Below are positions 24,683 through 35,300 of a stretch of 37,264 nt of DNA, one piece after another. The position numbers were made by a program, and so were the translations under genes. The notes beneath the pieces are model-generated. The model saw only the letters and a list, made by a program, of their open reading frames with translations. It did no database searches and was not told the origin of the DNA. The DNA comes from Acidimicrobiaceae bacterium (lineage in GTDB: Bacteria > Actinomycetota > Acidimicrobiia > Acidimicrobiales > RAAP-2): contig PKXH01000070.1 of NCBI GenBank assembly GCA_003133405.1, forward strand, positions 1-37,264. The letters run 5' to 3'. The stretch's first letter is position 1. Every line of letters starts with the position of its first letter.

Positions 24683-24713
24683 TTCGGCAATCTTCGGACC
24701 TAATGGCGTACGG
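24683..24713 (+). repeat. Left inverted repeat of the tnpB element
   Basis: TTCGGCAA, 11 less conserved bases, then AATGGCGTACGG. It pairs with the reverse complement of 26112-26142: both blocks match perfectly (8 and 12 bp) and the middle at about 6 of 11. On the minus strand its TTGCCG could act as a -35 for murA. Confidence 0.7.
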
Positions 24714-24745
24714 GCAATGTCACACCTGGTGCTGATACTGATGAC

Positions 24746-26071
24746 GTGACCATTACCGCCAGCACGTCCGTTGTGGTCACCCAGGCTTACGTTTACGCAT
24801 TAAATCCCACGCCCGAGCAGATCTCGATGTTGCGCAACCACTTAGGTGGATCCCGGTTCGCCTACAACGCGCTACTTGGAATGGTAAAGGACAACTGGGA
24901 CGAGAACCGTGCGAAGAAGGAGGCTGGTACCGAGGTCACCAAAGACGACTGGATCAGCACCTCACAGATTGGACTGTTGTACCTCTGGGCCAAGCATCGC
25001 GACGAACTGGCCCCGTGGTGGCCACAGAATTCTTCAAGCACTTACAACGACGCGGCCCAACGTCTTTCGATGTCCTTCACCAATTTTCGTACAGGACGGG
25101 CTAAGTTCCCGCAGTTCAAGCGAAAGAGGCAGACAGGCTCGGTGCGGTTCATGGGACATGTCGTGCGACTCGTCGACACACACCACGTGCGCATTGCCCG
25201 AATTGGTGAGATTAAGACATACGAGTCCTCCCGAAAGCTCTACCGACACCTGGATCGTGGTACCGGCAAGATCGTGGCGGCCACCGTCACCGTACGAGCT
25301 GGCAAGTGGTGCGTGTCCTTCACCGTTGAGGTCACTCGCCAGATTCCTGTCACCCGCAAGCCCGACAAGATCATCGGCGTCGATGTCGGCATCACGACCC
25401 TCTACACCGGCGCCACGACAGACGGAAAACAAGTGTTCGAAGTAGCTAATCCTCGCCACCTCCAGCGCGCTGAGAAGAAGTTGGCCCATGTTCAACGCAT
25501 CGCCTCACGACGTCAAGGCCCGCGTTCCCCAGCAGCGCCGTCGAAGCGGTGGACCAAAGCCAACACCCGGATCCAGAACGTTCACGCCGGCGTGCGTAAC
25601 GCTCGCAAGAACCTCATTCACGAGACCACAACGATGCTCGCGAAGAACTACGACGTCATCGTGATCGAGGACCTGAACGTGGCAGGCATGTTAAAGAACC
25701 ACGCACTGGCGAAACACATTCAAGACGCCGCGTGGGGCGAGTTCGCGCGCCAACTCGAGTACAAGACCAGGTGGTACGGTTCTGCCCTCATTTGCGTCGA
25801 CCGGTTCTACCCCTCTTCAAAGACCTGCAGTCAATGTGGGACAGTAAGAGCCACACTGTCCCTTGACGAACGGACGTATCACTGTGAGACCTGTGGTCTC
25901 ACGCTCGGTCGCGACCACAACGCGGCCATCAACCTGGCCCGTCAAGGCCTGCCGGGGACAAGCTCTGGTACTGGACGTGGAGGGGAGGTAAGACCTGCGC
26001 AGCAGAATCTTGTTGCAACGGCACACCCTGATGAAGCGTCAACCGAAACGCCACCAGAAGTTGGCGCGTAG
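24746..26071 (+). CDS. tnpB: TnpB, RNA-guided RuvC-like nuclease of IS200/IS605/IS607 type
   Basis: A 441-residue protein. RuvC triad: Asp213 in GVDVGITTL, Glu308 in VIEDLNV and Asp390 in GRDHNAAINLA. The zinc ribbon has Cys361, Cys364, Cys380 and Cys383. The N-terminus follows the usual LNPTPEQ...FAYNALL pattern. All catalytic and zinc residues are intact, so it is probably active. Known TnpB proteins cut DNA guided by an RNA from the element's 3' end and favour its retention. The tail after residue 400 is polar and overlaps the putative guide-RNA region. GTG start at 24746 with no strong ribosome site; GTG 24773 is possible. Confidence 0.93.
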   Translation: MTITASTSVVVTQAYVYALNPTPEQISMLRNHLGGSRFAYNALLGMVKDNWDENRAKKEAGTEVTKDDWISTSQIGLLYLWAKHRDELAPWWPQNSSSTYNDAAQRLSMSFTNFRTGRAKFPQFKRKRQTGSVRFMGHVVRLVDTHHVRIARIGEIKTYESSRKLYRHLDRGTGKIVAATVTVRAGKWCVSFTVEVTRQIPVTRKPDKIIGVDVGITTLYTGATTDGKQVFEVANPRHLQRAEKKLAHVQRIASRRQGPRSPAAPSKRWTKANTRIQNVHAGVRNARKNLIHETTTMLAKNYDVIVIEDLNVAGMLKNHALAKHIQDAAWGEFARQLEYKTRWYGSALICVDRFYPSSKTCSQCGTVRATLSLDERTYHCETCGLTLGRDHNAAINLARQGLPGTSSGTGRGGEVRPAQQNLVATAHPDEASTETPPEVGA

Positions 26072-26142
26072 GAGGTAGTTCGGTTAAGAACTCGGTGCCA
26101 ATGGGTATTTTCCGTACGCCATTGAGTCCCGAGTTTGCCGAA
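26049..26142 (+). ncRNA. Candidate omega/reRNA 3' region of tnpB element
   Basis: Two successive hairpins span the tnpB end: CGCCA-CCAGAAGT-TGGCG (26049-26066) and AGTTC-GGTTAA-GAACT (26077-26092), then a TATTTT tract and the right repeat. Known TnpB guide RNAs derive from this position, overlapping the tnpB 3' end and running into flanking DNA. Its exact ends cannot be seen. Confidence 0.35.
26112..26142 (-). repeat. Right inverted repeat of the tnpB element
   Basis: CCGTACGCCATT, 11 bases, then TTGCCGAA: the inverted partner of 24683-24713. It lies 18 bp upstream of the first possible glpX start. Confidence 0.7.
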
Positions 26143-26160
26143 TGAGGCCGCTCATGACAA

Positions 26161-27201
26161 TTGACTGAATCGCCGTTCGGACCCCCGGGAGCACCGGACT
26201 ACGCTGGCCCTGTGCTGCCTCCGTCCAGGCCCGACCGCAACATCGCCCTTGAATTAATTCGCGTCACTGAAGCGGCGGCGATCGCGGCGGCGCGCTGGGC
26301 CGGTCGTGGCGACAAGATCGCCGCCGATGGCGCGGCCGTCGACGCCATGCGCTTCGTATTGGGCGGCGTCTCGATGGACGGCGTGGTCGTCATCGGTGAG
26401 GGCGAAAAAGATAAGGCCCCGATGCTCTACAACGGTGAGCGGATCGGTGACGGTCGTCCCCCCAAAGTTGACGTCGCGGTCGATCCCATTGACGGCACGA
26501 CGTTGACCGCAATGGGACGCAACGGCGCCATAGCCGTCATCGCGCTCTCCGAGCGCGGCACCATGTTCAATCCCGGTCCGTGCTTTTACATGAAGAAGGT
26601 CGCCGTGGGACCGCGCGGGCGTGGATCGGTGGACATCAACGCCTCGGCGACCGATAATTTGATCGAACTTTCCAAGAGCTTGAAGAAACCAGTGCAGGAG
26701 TTGGGCGTCGTCATTCTCGATCGTCCCCGCCACGCCGAGCTCGTCGCCGAGGTACGTGAAGCCGGCGCGCGCGTGCTCTCGATCACCGACGGCGACGTCG
26801 CCGGCGCGATCGCCACGGGCTGGCCCAACTCGGGCGCCGACGTCCTCTTTGGCATTGGCGGCACGCCTGAGGGCGTCATCGCCGCGGCGGCCCTCAAGGG
26901 TCTCGGCGGCGAGATCCAAGGCGTCTTGCACGCGAATACCGAAGAGGTGAGAAAGGAGGCCGAAGCCCTCGGGTACGACTTCACCCGTGTGTTGAAGACC
27001 GACGACCTGGTCGCGAGCGATAACTGTTTTTTCTCCGCGACCGCCATCACCGACGGCGACTTCTTGCGCGGTGTTCGCTTCTACGACTTCGGCGCCACCA
27101 CCCAATCCCTGGTCGTTCGTTCCCGTTCGGGCACCGTACGCACGATCGAGACCTTCCACCGTCACGACAAACTCCAAGAGTTCACCACGGCGGGCTTCTA
27201 A
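26161..27201 (+). CDS. glpX: Fructose-1,6-bisphosphatase class II
   Basis: Dephosphorylates fructose-1,6-bisphosphate in gluconeogenesis; in actinobacteria GlpX is the main such enzyme. Up to 346 residues. Metal-dependent, lithium-sensitive-type phosphatase motifs: GEGEKDKAPMLYNGE and DPIDGTTL, then ILDRPRHAEL, ITDGDVAGAI and GIGGTPEGVIAAAALKGLGG. The TTG start at 26161 is weak. GTG 26212 (329 residues) lies 6 bp after a TACGCT that could be a -10 for a leaderless message and fits conservation, since family similarity begins at PDRNIALELIRVTEAA. It lies just beyond the tnpB element's right repeat, so its promoter may have been affected by insertion. Confidence 0.94.
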   Translation: MTESPFGPPGAPDYAGPVLPPSRPDRNIALELIRVTEAAAIAAARWAGRGDKIAADGAAVDAMRFVLGGVSMDGVVVIGEGEKDKAPMLYNGERIGDGRPPKVDVAVDPIDGTTLTAMGRNGAIAVIALSERGTMFNPGPCFYMKKVAVGPRGRGSVDINASATDNLIELSKSLKKPVQELGVVILDRPRHAELVAEVREAGARVLSITDGDVAGAIATGWPNSGADVLFGIGGTPEGVIAAAALKGLGGEIQGVLHANTEEVRKEAEALGYDFTRVLKTDDLVASDNCFFSATAITDGDFLRGVRFYDFGATTQSLVVRSRSGTVRTIETFHRHDKLQEFTTAGF

Positions 27202-27235
27202 GCGCCCGTCGCAATCATTGATTTTCCGTCACTTT

Positions 27236-27264
27236 TTGCTTTCTCGTACGGCTGGGCGTAGCCT
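27236..27264 (+). promoter_or_regulatory. Promoter of the CBS-domain gene
   Basis: TTGCTT (27236-27241), 17-bp spacer, TAGCCT (27259-27264), about 55 bp before the GTG start. Moderate match to a housekeeping promoter. Confidence 0.4.
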
Positions 27265-27318
27265 CCGCTTACGAACCAAATGGTTCGGGCGCTTCGGCGT
27301 TGACGAAGGAGGTGCGCG

Positions 27319-27750
27319 GTGCGCGTCTCACAACTACTGGCGACGAAAGGTCACGACGTCGCGACCATCTCCCAAGAGCGCTCGGTCACCGACGCGCTGA
27401 CCCTCTTAAAAGAGCGCGGCATCGGCGCACTCGTCGTCACCGGCGCGAAGGCGCCACTGGTAGGTATCTTCTCGGAGCGTGACGTGGTGCGCGCCCTGGC
27501 GACCAGCGGCGAGAGTGCCCTCCAACAAAAGGTGGCCGAACTGATGAGCACCGAGGTGTCGGTGTGCAACGAGTCGACCGAACTCCACGAACTGATGACC
27601 ATGATGACCGAGAAGCGAATCCGCCACGTGCCAGTCGTCCAAGACGGCCACCTGGTCGGACTCATCTCCATCGGTGACGTCGTCAAGGCCCGTCTCGAAG
27701 AGCTCGAGCACGACAAGAAGGACCTGCTGGACTACGTGTCGGGCCGCTAA
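27319..27750 (+). CDS. CBS-domain pair protein
   Basis: A 143-residue protein made of two CBS domains (about 8-60 and 72-130) with the typical PLVGIFSERDVVRAL and HLVGLISIGDVVKARLEE ends. Stand-alone CBS pairs bind adenine nucleotides and act as energy or redox sensors. GTG start with a strong AAGGAGG 6 bp upstream. Its stop is only 3 bp from the convergent atpC stop. The location beside ATP synthase and glpX is suggestive of nucleotide sensing, but the target is unknown. Confidence 0.9.
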   Translation: MRVSQLLATKGHDVATISQERSVTDALTLLKERGIGALVVTGAKAPLVGIFSERDVVRALATSGESALQQKVAELMSTEVSVCNESTELHELMTMMTEKRIRHVPVVQDGHLVGLISIGDVVKARLEELEHDKKDLLDYVSGR

Positions 27751-27753
27751 GCG

Positions 27754-28184
27754 CTACTTCGTCGCCGCGCGAAGTCGTAACTCCGCGCGCTCGAGCGCGG
27801 CCAAGGCGACGAGTTGCGCCGTGTCGTCGGACTGGTCACCTTTCGTCGCCGCGGCCAGTTGCGCCTCAGCGGCCTCCTTCGCGGCCTGGGCCCGAGCAAC
27901 GTCGATCTCCGTCGTTCGTTCCGCAACACCCGCGAGCACGGTGGCGAGCGTCACGCCCTCGCCGTCGCCCGGTCCCACTTGGAAGTAGCCCGTGTGCACC
28001 GCGAAGGCCACTTCCCCTTCGACAGTCTCAACGCGCACGATGCTCGACACGAGGTCGCCCACCATCTCGGTGTGTTGGGGCAGAATCGTGAAGTTACCCT
28101 CCGACGAGCGCGCGATGAGGGCCGTGGCCGCACCGCTCCACAGGGCCGCTTCGGGCGAGAGGATCTCCACGCTCAACGTCGCCA

Positions 28185-28185
<1 letters not shown>
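27754..28185 (-). CDS. atpC: ATP synthase F1 epsilon subunit
   Basis: A 143-residue central-stalk subunit that couples and inhibits rotation. N-terminal beta-sandwich about 1-85 (VEILSPEAALWSG, then GNFTILPQHTEMVG) and a C-terminal helical hairpin rich in Ala/Glu. Its ATG shares a base with the atpD stop (TAATG). Last gene of the atp operon. Confidence 0.95.
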
Positions 28186-30519
<2,334 letters not shown>

Positions 30520-30542
30520 GAGTCCTCCTCTCTCGTCGCTTC

Positions 30543-32060
30543 TTAGTTACTGACAGCGAAGCTGTCGAGGAACGATTTCAGGGCGGCGTCGAGCTTACCG
30601 GTGTCGGGCAACGCGCTGGTGTCACGAATCTCGCTGAGCAGATCGGCGTGCTTGGCACGAAAGTCCGTCAACAGTTCCGCCTCAAAACGAATGACGTCCA
30701 CGACCGGGATCGTGTCGAGCCAGCCGCGAGTTCCGGCGTAGATCACGACGACCTGCTCTTCGACCGGCACCGGTGCGTTCAGGCCTTGCTTGAGCAGTTC
30801 GGTCAGGCGGTAACCGCGGTCGAGCTGTTGCTGGGAGGTCTTGTCGAGCTCTGAGCCAAAGGTCGCGAAGGACTCGAGGTCGCGGAACTGCGCGAGGTCG
30901 ATCTTCAACGTCCCGGCGACCGCCTTCATCGCTTTGATCTGGGCATTTCCACCGACGCGCGACACCGAGTTACCGACGTTGATCGCCGGACGAACGCCCG
31001 AGTAAAACAGGTCGGCCTCCAGAAAGACCTGGCCGTCGGTGATCGAGATGACGTTGGTCGGGATGTACGCCGAGATGTCGCCGGCCTTGGTCTCAATGAT
31101 CGGCAGGGCCGTCAACGAGCCGCCACCGAGCTCGTCGCTCAACTTCGCGGCGCGCTCCAAGAGCCGGCTGTGAAGGTAAAAGACGTCCCCGGGGTAGGCC
31201 TCGCGACCCGGTGGACGACGTAGCAGCAGCGAGATTTGACGATAGGCCTCGGCCTGCTTGGAGAGGTCGTCGTAGACCACGAGCGCGTGCTCGCCGCCTT
31301 CCATCCACTCTTGACCGATGGCGCAGCCCGCGTAGGGCGCGAGAAACTTAAAGGGCGCGGGGTCCCCGGCGCCGGCGACGACCACGACGGTGTACTCAAA
31401 GGCGCCGTGGTCTTCGAGGGTCTTCACGGTTTGGGCGACCGAGGAGTTCTTTTGACCTATGGCCACGTAGATGCACTTCACCCCTTGACCCTTTTGGTTC
31501 AAGATGGTGTCAACCACGACCGTCGTCTTGCCGGTCTTGCGGTCGCCGATGATCAGCTCGCGCTGACCGCGGCCGATCGGCGTCATCGCGTCGATGGCCT
31601 TGATGCCCGTCTGCAATGGTTGGCTCACGGGCTGACGACCGGTGATGCCGGGGGCCTGGACCTCCATGCGCCGATGCTTGGGATTGACGAGTGGTCCCTT
31701 GCCGTCGATCGGCTCGCCGAGCGCGTTGACCACCCGACCCAGCAAGGCGTCACCCACGGGCATCGAAAGGATGCGGCCCGTCGATCGCACGACCTGCTCT
31801 TCTTCGATGGCATCGACCGAACCGAGGACCACCGCACCAATGGTCTCCTCGTCGAGGTTCATCGCCAGACCCACGGTGCCGTCTTCAAACTCGAGCAGTT
31901 CGTTCACTCTCGCCGAGGGCAGTCCCGACACGCGCGCGATGCCGTCACCGACCTCCACGACGCGTCCCACCTGCTCGGCCTCGACGGCCGGATTGAAGTC
32001 GGTCACATTCTTGCGCAGCGCTTCGGTAATCTCGGCAGCGCTAATGGTGAGCTCAGTCAT
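30543..32060 (-). CDS. atpA: ATP synthase F1 alpha subunit
   Basis: Non-catalytic nucleotide-binding subunit, about 505 residues. Walker A GDRKTGKT (173-180 counted from the GTG at 32063), [20 protein letters not shown], and the arginine-finger region in [14 protein letters not shown] 32060 is preferred because AAGGGAA lies about 7 bp upstream. It is shorter at the C-terminus than mycobacterial alpha subunits, which carry an extra inhibitory tail. Confidence 0.97.
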   Translation of the reverse strand: MTELTISAAEITEALRKNVTDFNPAVEAEQVGRVVEVGDGIARVSGLPSARVNELLEFEDGTVGLAMNLDEETIGAVVLGSVDAIEEEQVVRSTGRILSMPVGDALLGRVVNALGEPIDGKGPLVNPKHRRMEVQAPGITGRQPVSQPLQTGIKAIDAMTPIGRGQRELIIGDRKTGKTTVVVDTILNQKGQGVKCIYVAIGQKNSSVAQTVKTLEDHGAFEYTVVVVAGAGDPAPFKFLAPYAGCAIGQEWMEGGEHALVVYDDLSKQAEAYRQISLLLRRPPGREAYPGDVFYLHSRLLERAAKLSDELGGGSLTALPIIETKAGDISAYIPTNVISITDGQVFLEADLFYSGVRPAINVGNSVSRVGGNAQIKAMKAVAGTLKIDLAQFRDLESFATFGSELDKTSQQQLDRGYRLTELLKQGLNAPVPVEEQVVVIYAGTRGWLDTIPVVDVIRFEAELLTDFRAKHADLLSEIRDTSALPDTGKLDAALKSFLDSFAVSN

Positions 32061-32075
32061 CACAGTTTCCCTTTC

Positions 32076-32987
32076 TTAGTCATTTCGATTTAGGGCCGAT
32101 TCGTAGGCCCGCCCCGACGTAAGGGCCTCACGTAGCGAGCCGAGCCGTCCTCGGGTGCTGGCGTCCAAACGCAGGTCGCCGATTTCCACGAGCACGCCGC
32201 CAAGCAACGAGGGCTCGTCCGCGACTTGGAGTTCCACGTTCTTGCCGGTCAGGGCGCTCAGCGTGGCGACCAGTTGGTGCTGACTCGGGGTATCGAGCGC
32301 ACGAGCGGTATGCACTCGAGCGACCCGCCAATCTCTCGCGTGAGCAACGTAGTCCACCAGATAGTCGAGCGTGCCCACGACGTCGCGGGGTCGTCCACCG
32401 ACGATCGCAAAACGCGCGAGCGACATCGACACCGGGTTTACCTTGCCCTCGAGGAGTTGATACGTCAAGCCCAGACGAGCGCCCAGCGGCGCGTCGCGGT
32501 CCAACAAGAGGTGGCGCAGTTCGACGTTCGCTTCCACGGTTCGCGCCCAACGAAAAAGGTCGTCCTCGATCGAGGAGAAGTTCGCCGTGTCGATCTCATC
32601 GAGCAACGCGTCCGCAAAACCACCGACGCGACGACGTGCGTCGAGTAGACCCAAATTGGCGTGGTGAAACTCGCCGGTCTCGTGCAGTGTGCGCCCCACC
32701 TGAAACAGCTCTTCAAAGGCGTGGGGCACTTCCTGGGCCGGTACCGTGGTGGCGGCGTAGACGACCAGGCGAAGGGCCTCCGGGCTCACTTTGGCGTGCA
32801 AGAGATCATGAACGACCTGTCCGCGCGCGACGTTCGCGATCGAGGTGTCGGTCAAGACGGCACTCAAGTCCTGACGAGCGAGAACGGTCTCATTGACGGC
32901 GTTCAGGTCACCAACGACCGCTTCGAGTGCGCTCGAGTCGAGTCGGCCCAAAAGAGCAGCGGCGAAGCCTTCGAGTTTGGGGAGCAT
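32076..32987 (-). CDS. atpH: ATP synthase delta subunit with duplicated N-terminal domain
   Basis: Peripheral-stalk subunit. At 303 residues it is far longer than the usual 180 or so. Two copies of the OSCP-type helical domain are visible: FAAALL (8-13) aligns with FADALL (124-129), and a later block LLHAKVSPEALRL (62-74) with LLEGKVNPVSMSL (178-190). The normal C-terminal beta domain follows (LGGVLVEIGDLRLDASTRGR). A similar extra domain is known in the mycobacterial b-delta fusion, but here the gene is separate from atpF. It starts 2 bp after the atpF stop. Confidence 0.93.
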   Translation of the reverse strand: MLPKLEGFAAALLGRLDSSALEAVVGDLNAVNETVLARQDLSAVLTDTSIANVARGQVVHDLLHAKVSPEALRLVVYAATTVPAQEVPHAFEELFQVGRTLHETGEFHHANLGLLDARRRVGGFADALLDEIDTANFSSIEDDLFRWARTVEANVELRHLLLDRDAPLGARLGLTYQLLEGKVNPVSMSLARFAIVGGRPRDVVGTLDYLVDYVAHARDWRVARVHTARALDTPSQHQLVATLSALTGKNVELQVADEPSLLGGVLVEIGDLRLDASTRGRLGSLREALTSGRAYESALNRND

Positions 32988-32989
32988 GG

Positions 32990-33511
32990 TTAGCGGTTCG
33001 TTCCCTTGACGGCTTCCGCGTTCAGGGCCGCGACGGCTTCTCGAACCAGGTCGTCGTGGGCGCGCTGGTCGACTTCGCGCTCGACGATCTTGGTCACGAG
33101 GTCAAAGACGATGTCGCCGATGCGCGCCGATGCCTCGTCGATGGCGTGGACCCGCGCCGTTGCAACTTCTCCCTGGGCGGCGGCGACAATTCGCTCGTAC
33201 TCGACCTGTGCTCGCCCTCCCGCTTCCGCCTTCAGCTGATCCGAGGTCGCCTGCGCGCTCGCGACGATGAGGTGGGCCTGCGCACGGGCTTCGGCGAGCA
33301 CCTTCGCGCGCTCGTCGTCGGCGGCGGCCGCTTCCGCGCGCGCCGCGTCGGCCGCCTCGAGGGCGGTACGGATTTTCTCTTGACGGCCCTCCATCGCTCG
33401 ATTGAGCGGCGGCAAGATGTACTTCGTCATGAGGAACAAAATGACCGCTACGACCAGCAGTTCAACGAAGAACGTGCCGTTAGGTAGCAGGAAGACTGAC
33501 GTCGCTGTCAT
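32990..33511 (-). CDS. atpF: ATP synthase Fo b subunit
   Basis: A 173-residue peripheral-stalk subunit with one N-terminal membrane helix (about 14-33, FFVELLVVAVILFLMTKYIL) and a long Ala/Glu/Arg-rich coiled coil. The only b gene in the operon, so the stalk is presumably a b homodimer. It is followed 2 bp later by atpH. Confidence 0.95.
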   Translation of the reverse strand: MTATSVFLLPNGTFFVELLVVAVILFLMTKYILPPLNRAMEGRQEKIRTALEAADAARAEAAAADDERAKVLAEARAQAHLIVASAQATSDQLKAEAGGRAQVEYERIVAAAQGEVATARVHAIDEASARIGDIVFDLVTKIVEREVDQRAHDDLVREAVAALNAEAVKGTNR

Positions 33512-33544
33512 CTCGAAAGACCTTCTTTCTTAGGGAACAACACT

Positions 33545-33569
33545 GGTGACGCTCCACTCGTAGAGCACC
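33545..33569. other. Imperfect hairpin between atpE and atpF
   Basis: A stem of GGTG-(acg)-CTC pairing with GAGCACC around an 8-nt loop, in the 67-bp gap after atpE. Such intercistronic hairpins can raise the yield of the c subunit relative to its neighbours by stabilising or partly terminating the message. The bulge makes this tentative. Confidence 0.25.
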
Positions 33570-33578
33570 GGATGAGAA

Positions 33579-33848
33579 TTAGTGCTTCTCAAAGACGTAG
33601 ACGAACACGACCATGAACAACAGGTTGATGAAGTACATCGCCTCCACCAGACCCACCGTCAAGAAGAAATACTGACGGGCCTTGTTCTCAATTTCGGGTT
33701 GACGGGCGATCGCCGCGATGGTCTGACTACCGGCCAAACCGTCGCCGATCGCGGCGCCAATGGCGCCGCCGCCGAGGGCCATACCGCCGCCGACCAGCGC
33801 GCCGGCGATGCGTACCGCACCGGCGATGTCATTGGGATTAGTTGCCAT
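33579..33848 (-). CDS. atpE: ATP synthase Fo c subunit
   Basis: An 89-residue hairpin of two membrane helices forming the rotor ring. Gly/Ala-rich first helix ([20 protein letters not shown]), polar loop ARQPE, and second helix with the ion-carrying Glu in GLVEAMYF. The Na+-type Gln/Ser ligands are not evident, so proton coupling is likely. Confidence 0.96.
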   Translation of the reverse strand: MATNPNDIAGAVRIAGALVGGGMALGGGAIGAAIGDGLAGSQTIAAIARQPEIENKARQYFFLTVGLVEAMYFINLLFMVVFVYVFEKH

Positions 33849-33870
33849 TATTCATTTCCTCCTGGGTGGG

Positions 33871-34629
33871 TTAGTGCGACATTTCTAAGGCGGGTTCGGG
33901 TTCGTCGTGACTCGTGGCGAAGGCGAAGTACAGCATGGTCAACAACATGAAGATGTACGCCTGGATGAGACCAATGAAGAGGTCGAAGGGCTTCCAGACG
34001 AGTTCGCCGAGCGGCGAGACGAAGATAGGCAGCAGCGTCACCATGACCGCGATCATCAACCCGCCCGAGAACAGGTTGCCAAAGAGACGGAAGGTCAACG
34101 TGATGGGCTTGGTGATCTCTTCGATGACGTTGATCGGCGTGAGCGCCACGTAGGGCTGACGGTAGTGACGGAAGTAGCCCCGAATGCCCCGCGCGCGAAA
34201 CGACTCCACGTGCACCCAAACAATGACGAAGAGCGCCATCGCCAGGGGCAGGTTCACGTCGCTCGTCGGTGCGGGCAAGATATCGCCCGACACGCCCGGG
34301 TGCAGCGCTGAGGGAATAAAGCCGATCCAGTTACATATCAAGATGAAGAGAAAGAGCGTGACCCCAATGGGAACAAATTTCCGTCCCTTGGGCCCGATGG
34401 CGGTATCGGCCAGGTCGTTGACCTGGTCGACCAGCAGCTCCCACATGAGTTGAAGTTTGCCGGGCACGCCGTCGGTGACCTTGGCGCGCATGCGAAACCC
34501 TAGGAAGAGGAGAATGGCCATGGCGAGCAGCGTGGAGGTGACGATGTCGGCGTCGACGGTGAGCCCCAGAAGGTGAATTTCGGGGTGTACACCAACGCTG
34601 ATGTTCCCCGCGGCTTCCAGGGTCCTCAC
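33871..34629 (-). CDS. atpB: ATP synthase Fo a subunit
   Basis: A 252-residue proton channel subunit. The essential Arg lies in LTFRLFGNLFSGG; the N-terminal HPEIHLLG and NWIGFIPS segments are typical. Five to six membrane helices. GTG start at 34629 overlaps the stop of the upstream atpI-like gene (GTGA). Confidence 0.96.
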   Translation of the reverse strand: MRTLEAAGNISVGVHPEIHLLGLTVDADIVTSTLLAMAILLFLGFRMRAKVTDGVPGKLQLMWELLVDQVNDLADTAIGPKGRKFVPIGVTLFLFILICNWIGFIPSALHPGVSGDILPAPTSDVNLPLAMALFVIVWVHVESFRARGIRGYFRHYRQPYVALTPINVIEEITKPITLTFRLFGNLFSGGLMIAVMVTLLPIFVSPLGELVWKPFDLFIGLIQAYIFMLLTMLYFAFATSHDEPEPALEMSH

Positions 34630-35033
34630 TCCATGCCTCCTTGGTTTGTCACGACACGTAGAACGTTCAGGACAAAGACGATTTGATAAAGAACAAGCCC
34701 TGCCACAATACCGATTCCCAGGGGGGCGTTCAGCCAGACAAAGCCCAGCACCACCACGGTCATTACGAGGAGCCGGCCCGTGGTTTTGCCACCGAGCTGG
34801 CGGCGCACGGCCTTGGTGCTCTGCTCGCCTCGCAGCTCCACCGTGGCCGCCTGATGATCGAGAAAACGCAGATTAACGATGGCCAGACCTACGCCCAGCA
34901 CGACACCCAGGGCGGCCAGGGGCGGCGCCACGAAGATCGCCACCATGAATCCCACAAATCCCACCAAGATGGCCGAAAGGGTAGTTCGGCGCAAGAGACG
35001 TGGCAGGGCGTTGGTGGGCAGGTTTTCTAACAC
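34626..35033 (-). CDS. atpI: AtpI-like membrane protein
   Basis: A 135-residue protein with four hydrophobic segments (about 17-33, 38-54, 88-103, 106-125). Position directly before atpB and a polar central loop fit the poorly conserved ATP synthase accessory protein I, which helps assemble the c ring or handle Mg. The GTG start at 35033 has no clear ribosome site. The name rests mainly on position. Confidence 0.75.
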   Translation of the reverse strand: MLENLPTNALPRLLRRTTLSAILVGFVGFMVAIFVAPPLAALGVVLGVGLAIVNLRFLDHQAATVELRGEQSTKAVRRQLGGKTTGRLLVMTVVVLGFVWLNAPLGIGIVAGLVLYQIVFVLNVLRVVTNQGGME

Positions 35034-35045
35034 GGGGCGTCAATT

Positions 35046-35300
35046 TTAAAGGAAGCGCCGAACGAGTTTGACAACGCTCGCAACGGCCGCGACCGCTCCT
35101 AACACTATCCCTATTAATAGGCCCGCCGGCGCGCTGTGCCACAGGTGGTCGGCGTAAAGACCCAGCAGCACGCCCACCGCGATACACGACGCGATGGTCG
35201 TGCCCATCGCCGCAAAGGCCGCGAGACCCGGTAGATCTCTCACGTTCGATTTCTCCTGGTCCGAGTGGGCCGAGGGGCCAGGGGGGGAGGAGTCGCTCAC
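35046..35300 (-). CDS. AtpZ/AtpI-family two-helix protein
   Basis: An 84-residue protein with two membrane helices (about 27-47 and 56-78) after a polar Ser/Pro-rich start. GLLIGIVLGAVAAVASVVKLVRRF at the end resembles the AtpZ group, found upstream of atpI and proposed to form a Mg/Ca-handling complex with it. GTG start overlaps the wecA-like stop as GTGA. Confidence 0.75.
   Translation of the reverse strand: MSDSSPPGPSAHSDQEKSNVRDLPGLAAFAAMGTTIASCIAVGVLLGLYADHLWHSAPAGLLIGIVLGAVAAVASVVKLVRRFL

Larger units (their letters stand above)
24683..26142 (+). mobile_element. tnpB-only element bounded by inverted repeats
   Basis: A single tnpB gene sits between 31-bp imperfect inverted repeats (24683-24713 and 26112-26142), giving a unit of about 1.46 kb. 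It carries no tnpA or serine recombinase. It lies between murA and glpX, leaving only 24 bp between the left repeat and the murA start. I see no target-site duplication. IS200/IS605 and IS607 relatives usually lack such terminal repeats, so the true ends could also lie inside. Confidence 0.6.

Noticed and set aside
27191-27208. CGGGC...GCCCG stem at the glpX stop as a terminator
   Set aside because: Only 5 bp, overlaps the stop codon and is not followed directly by a T-run.
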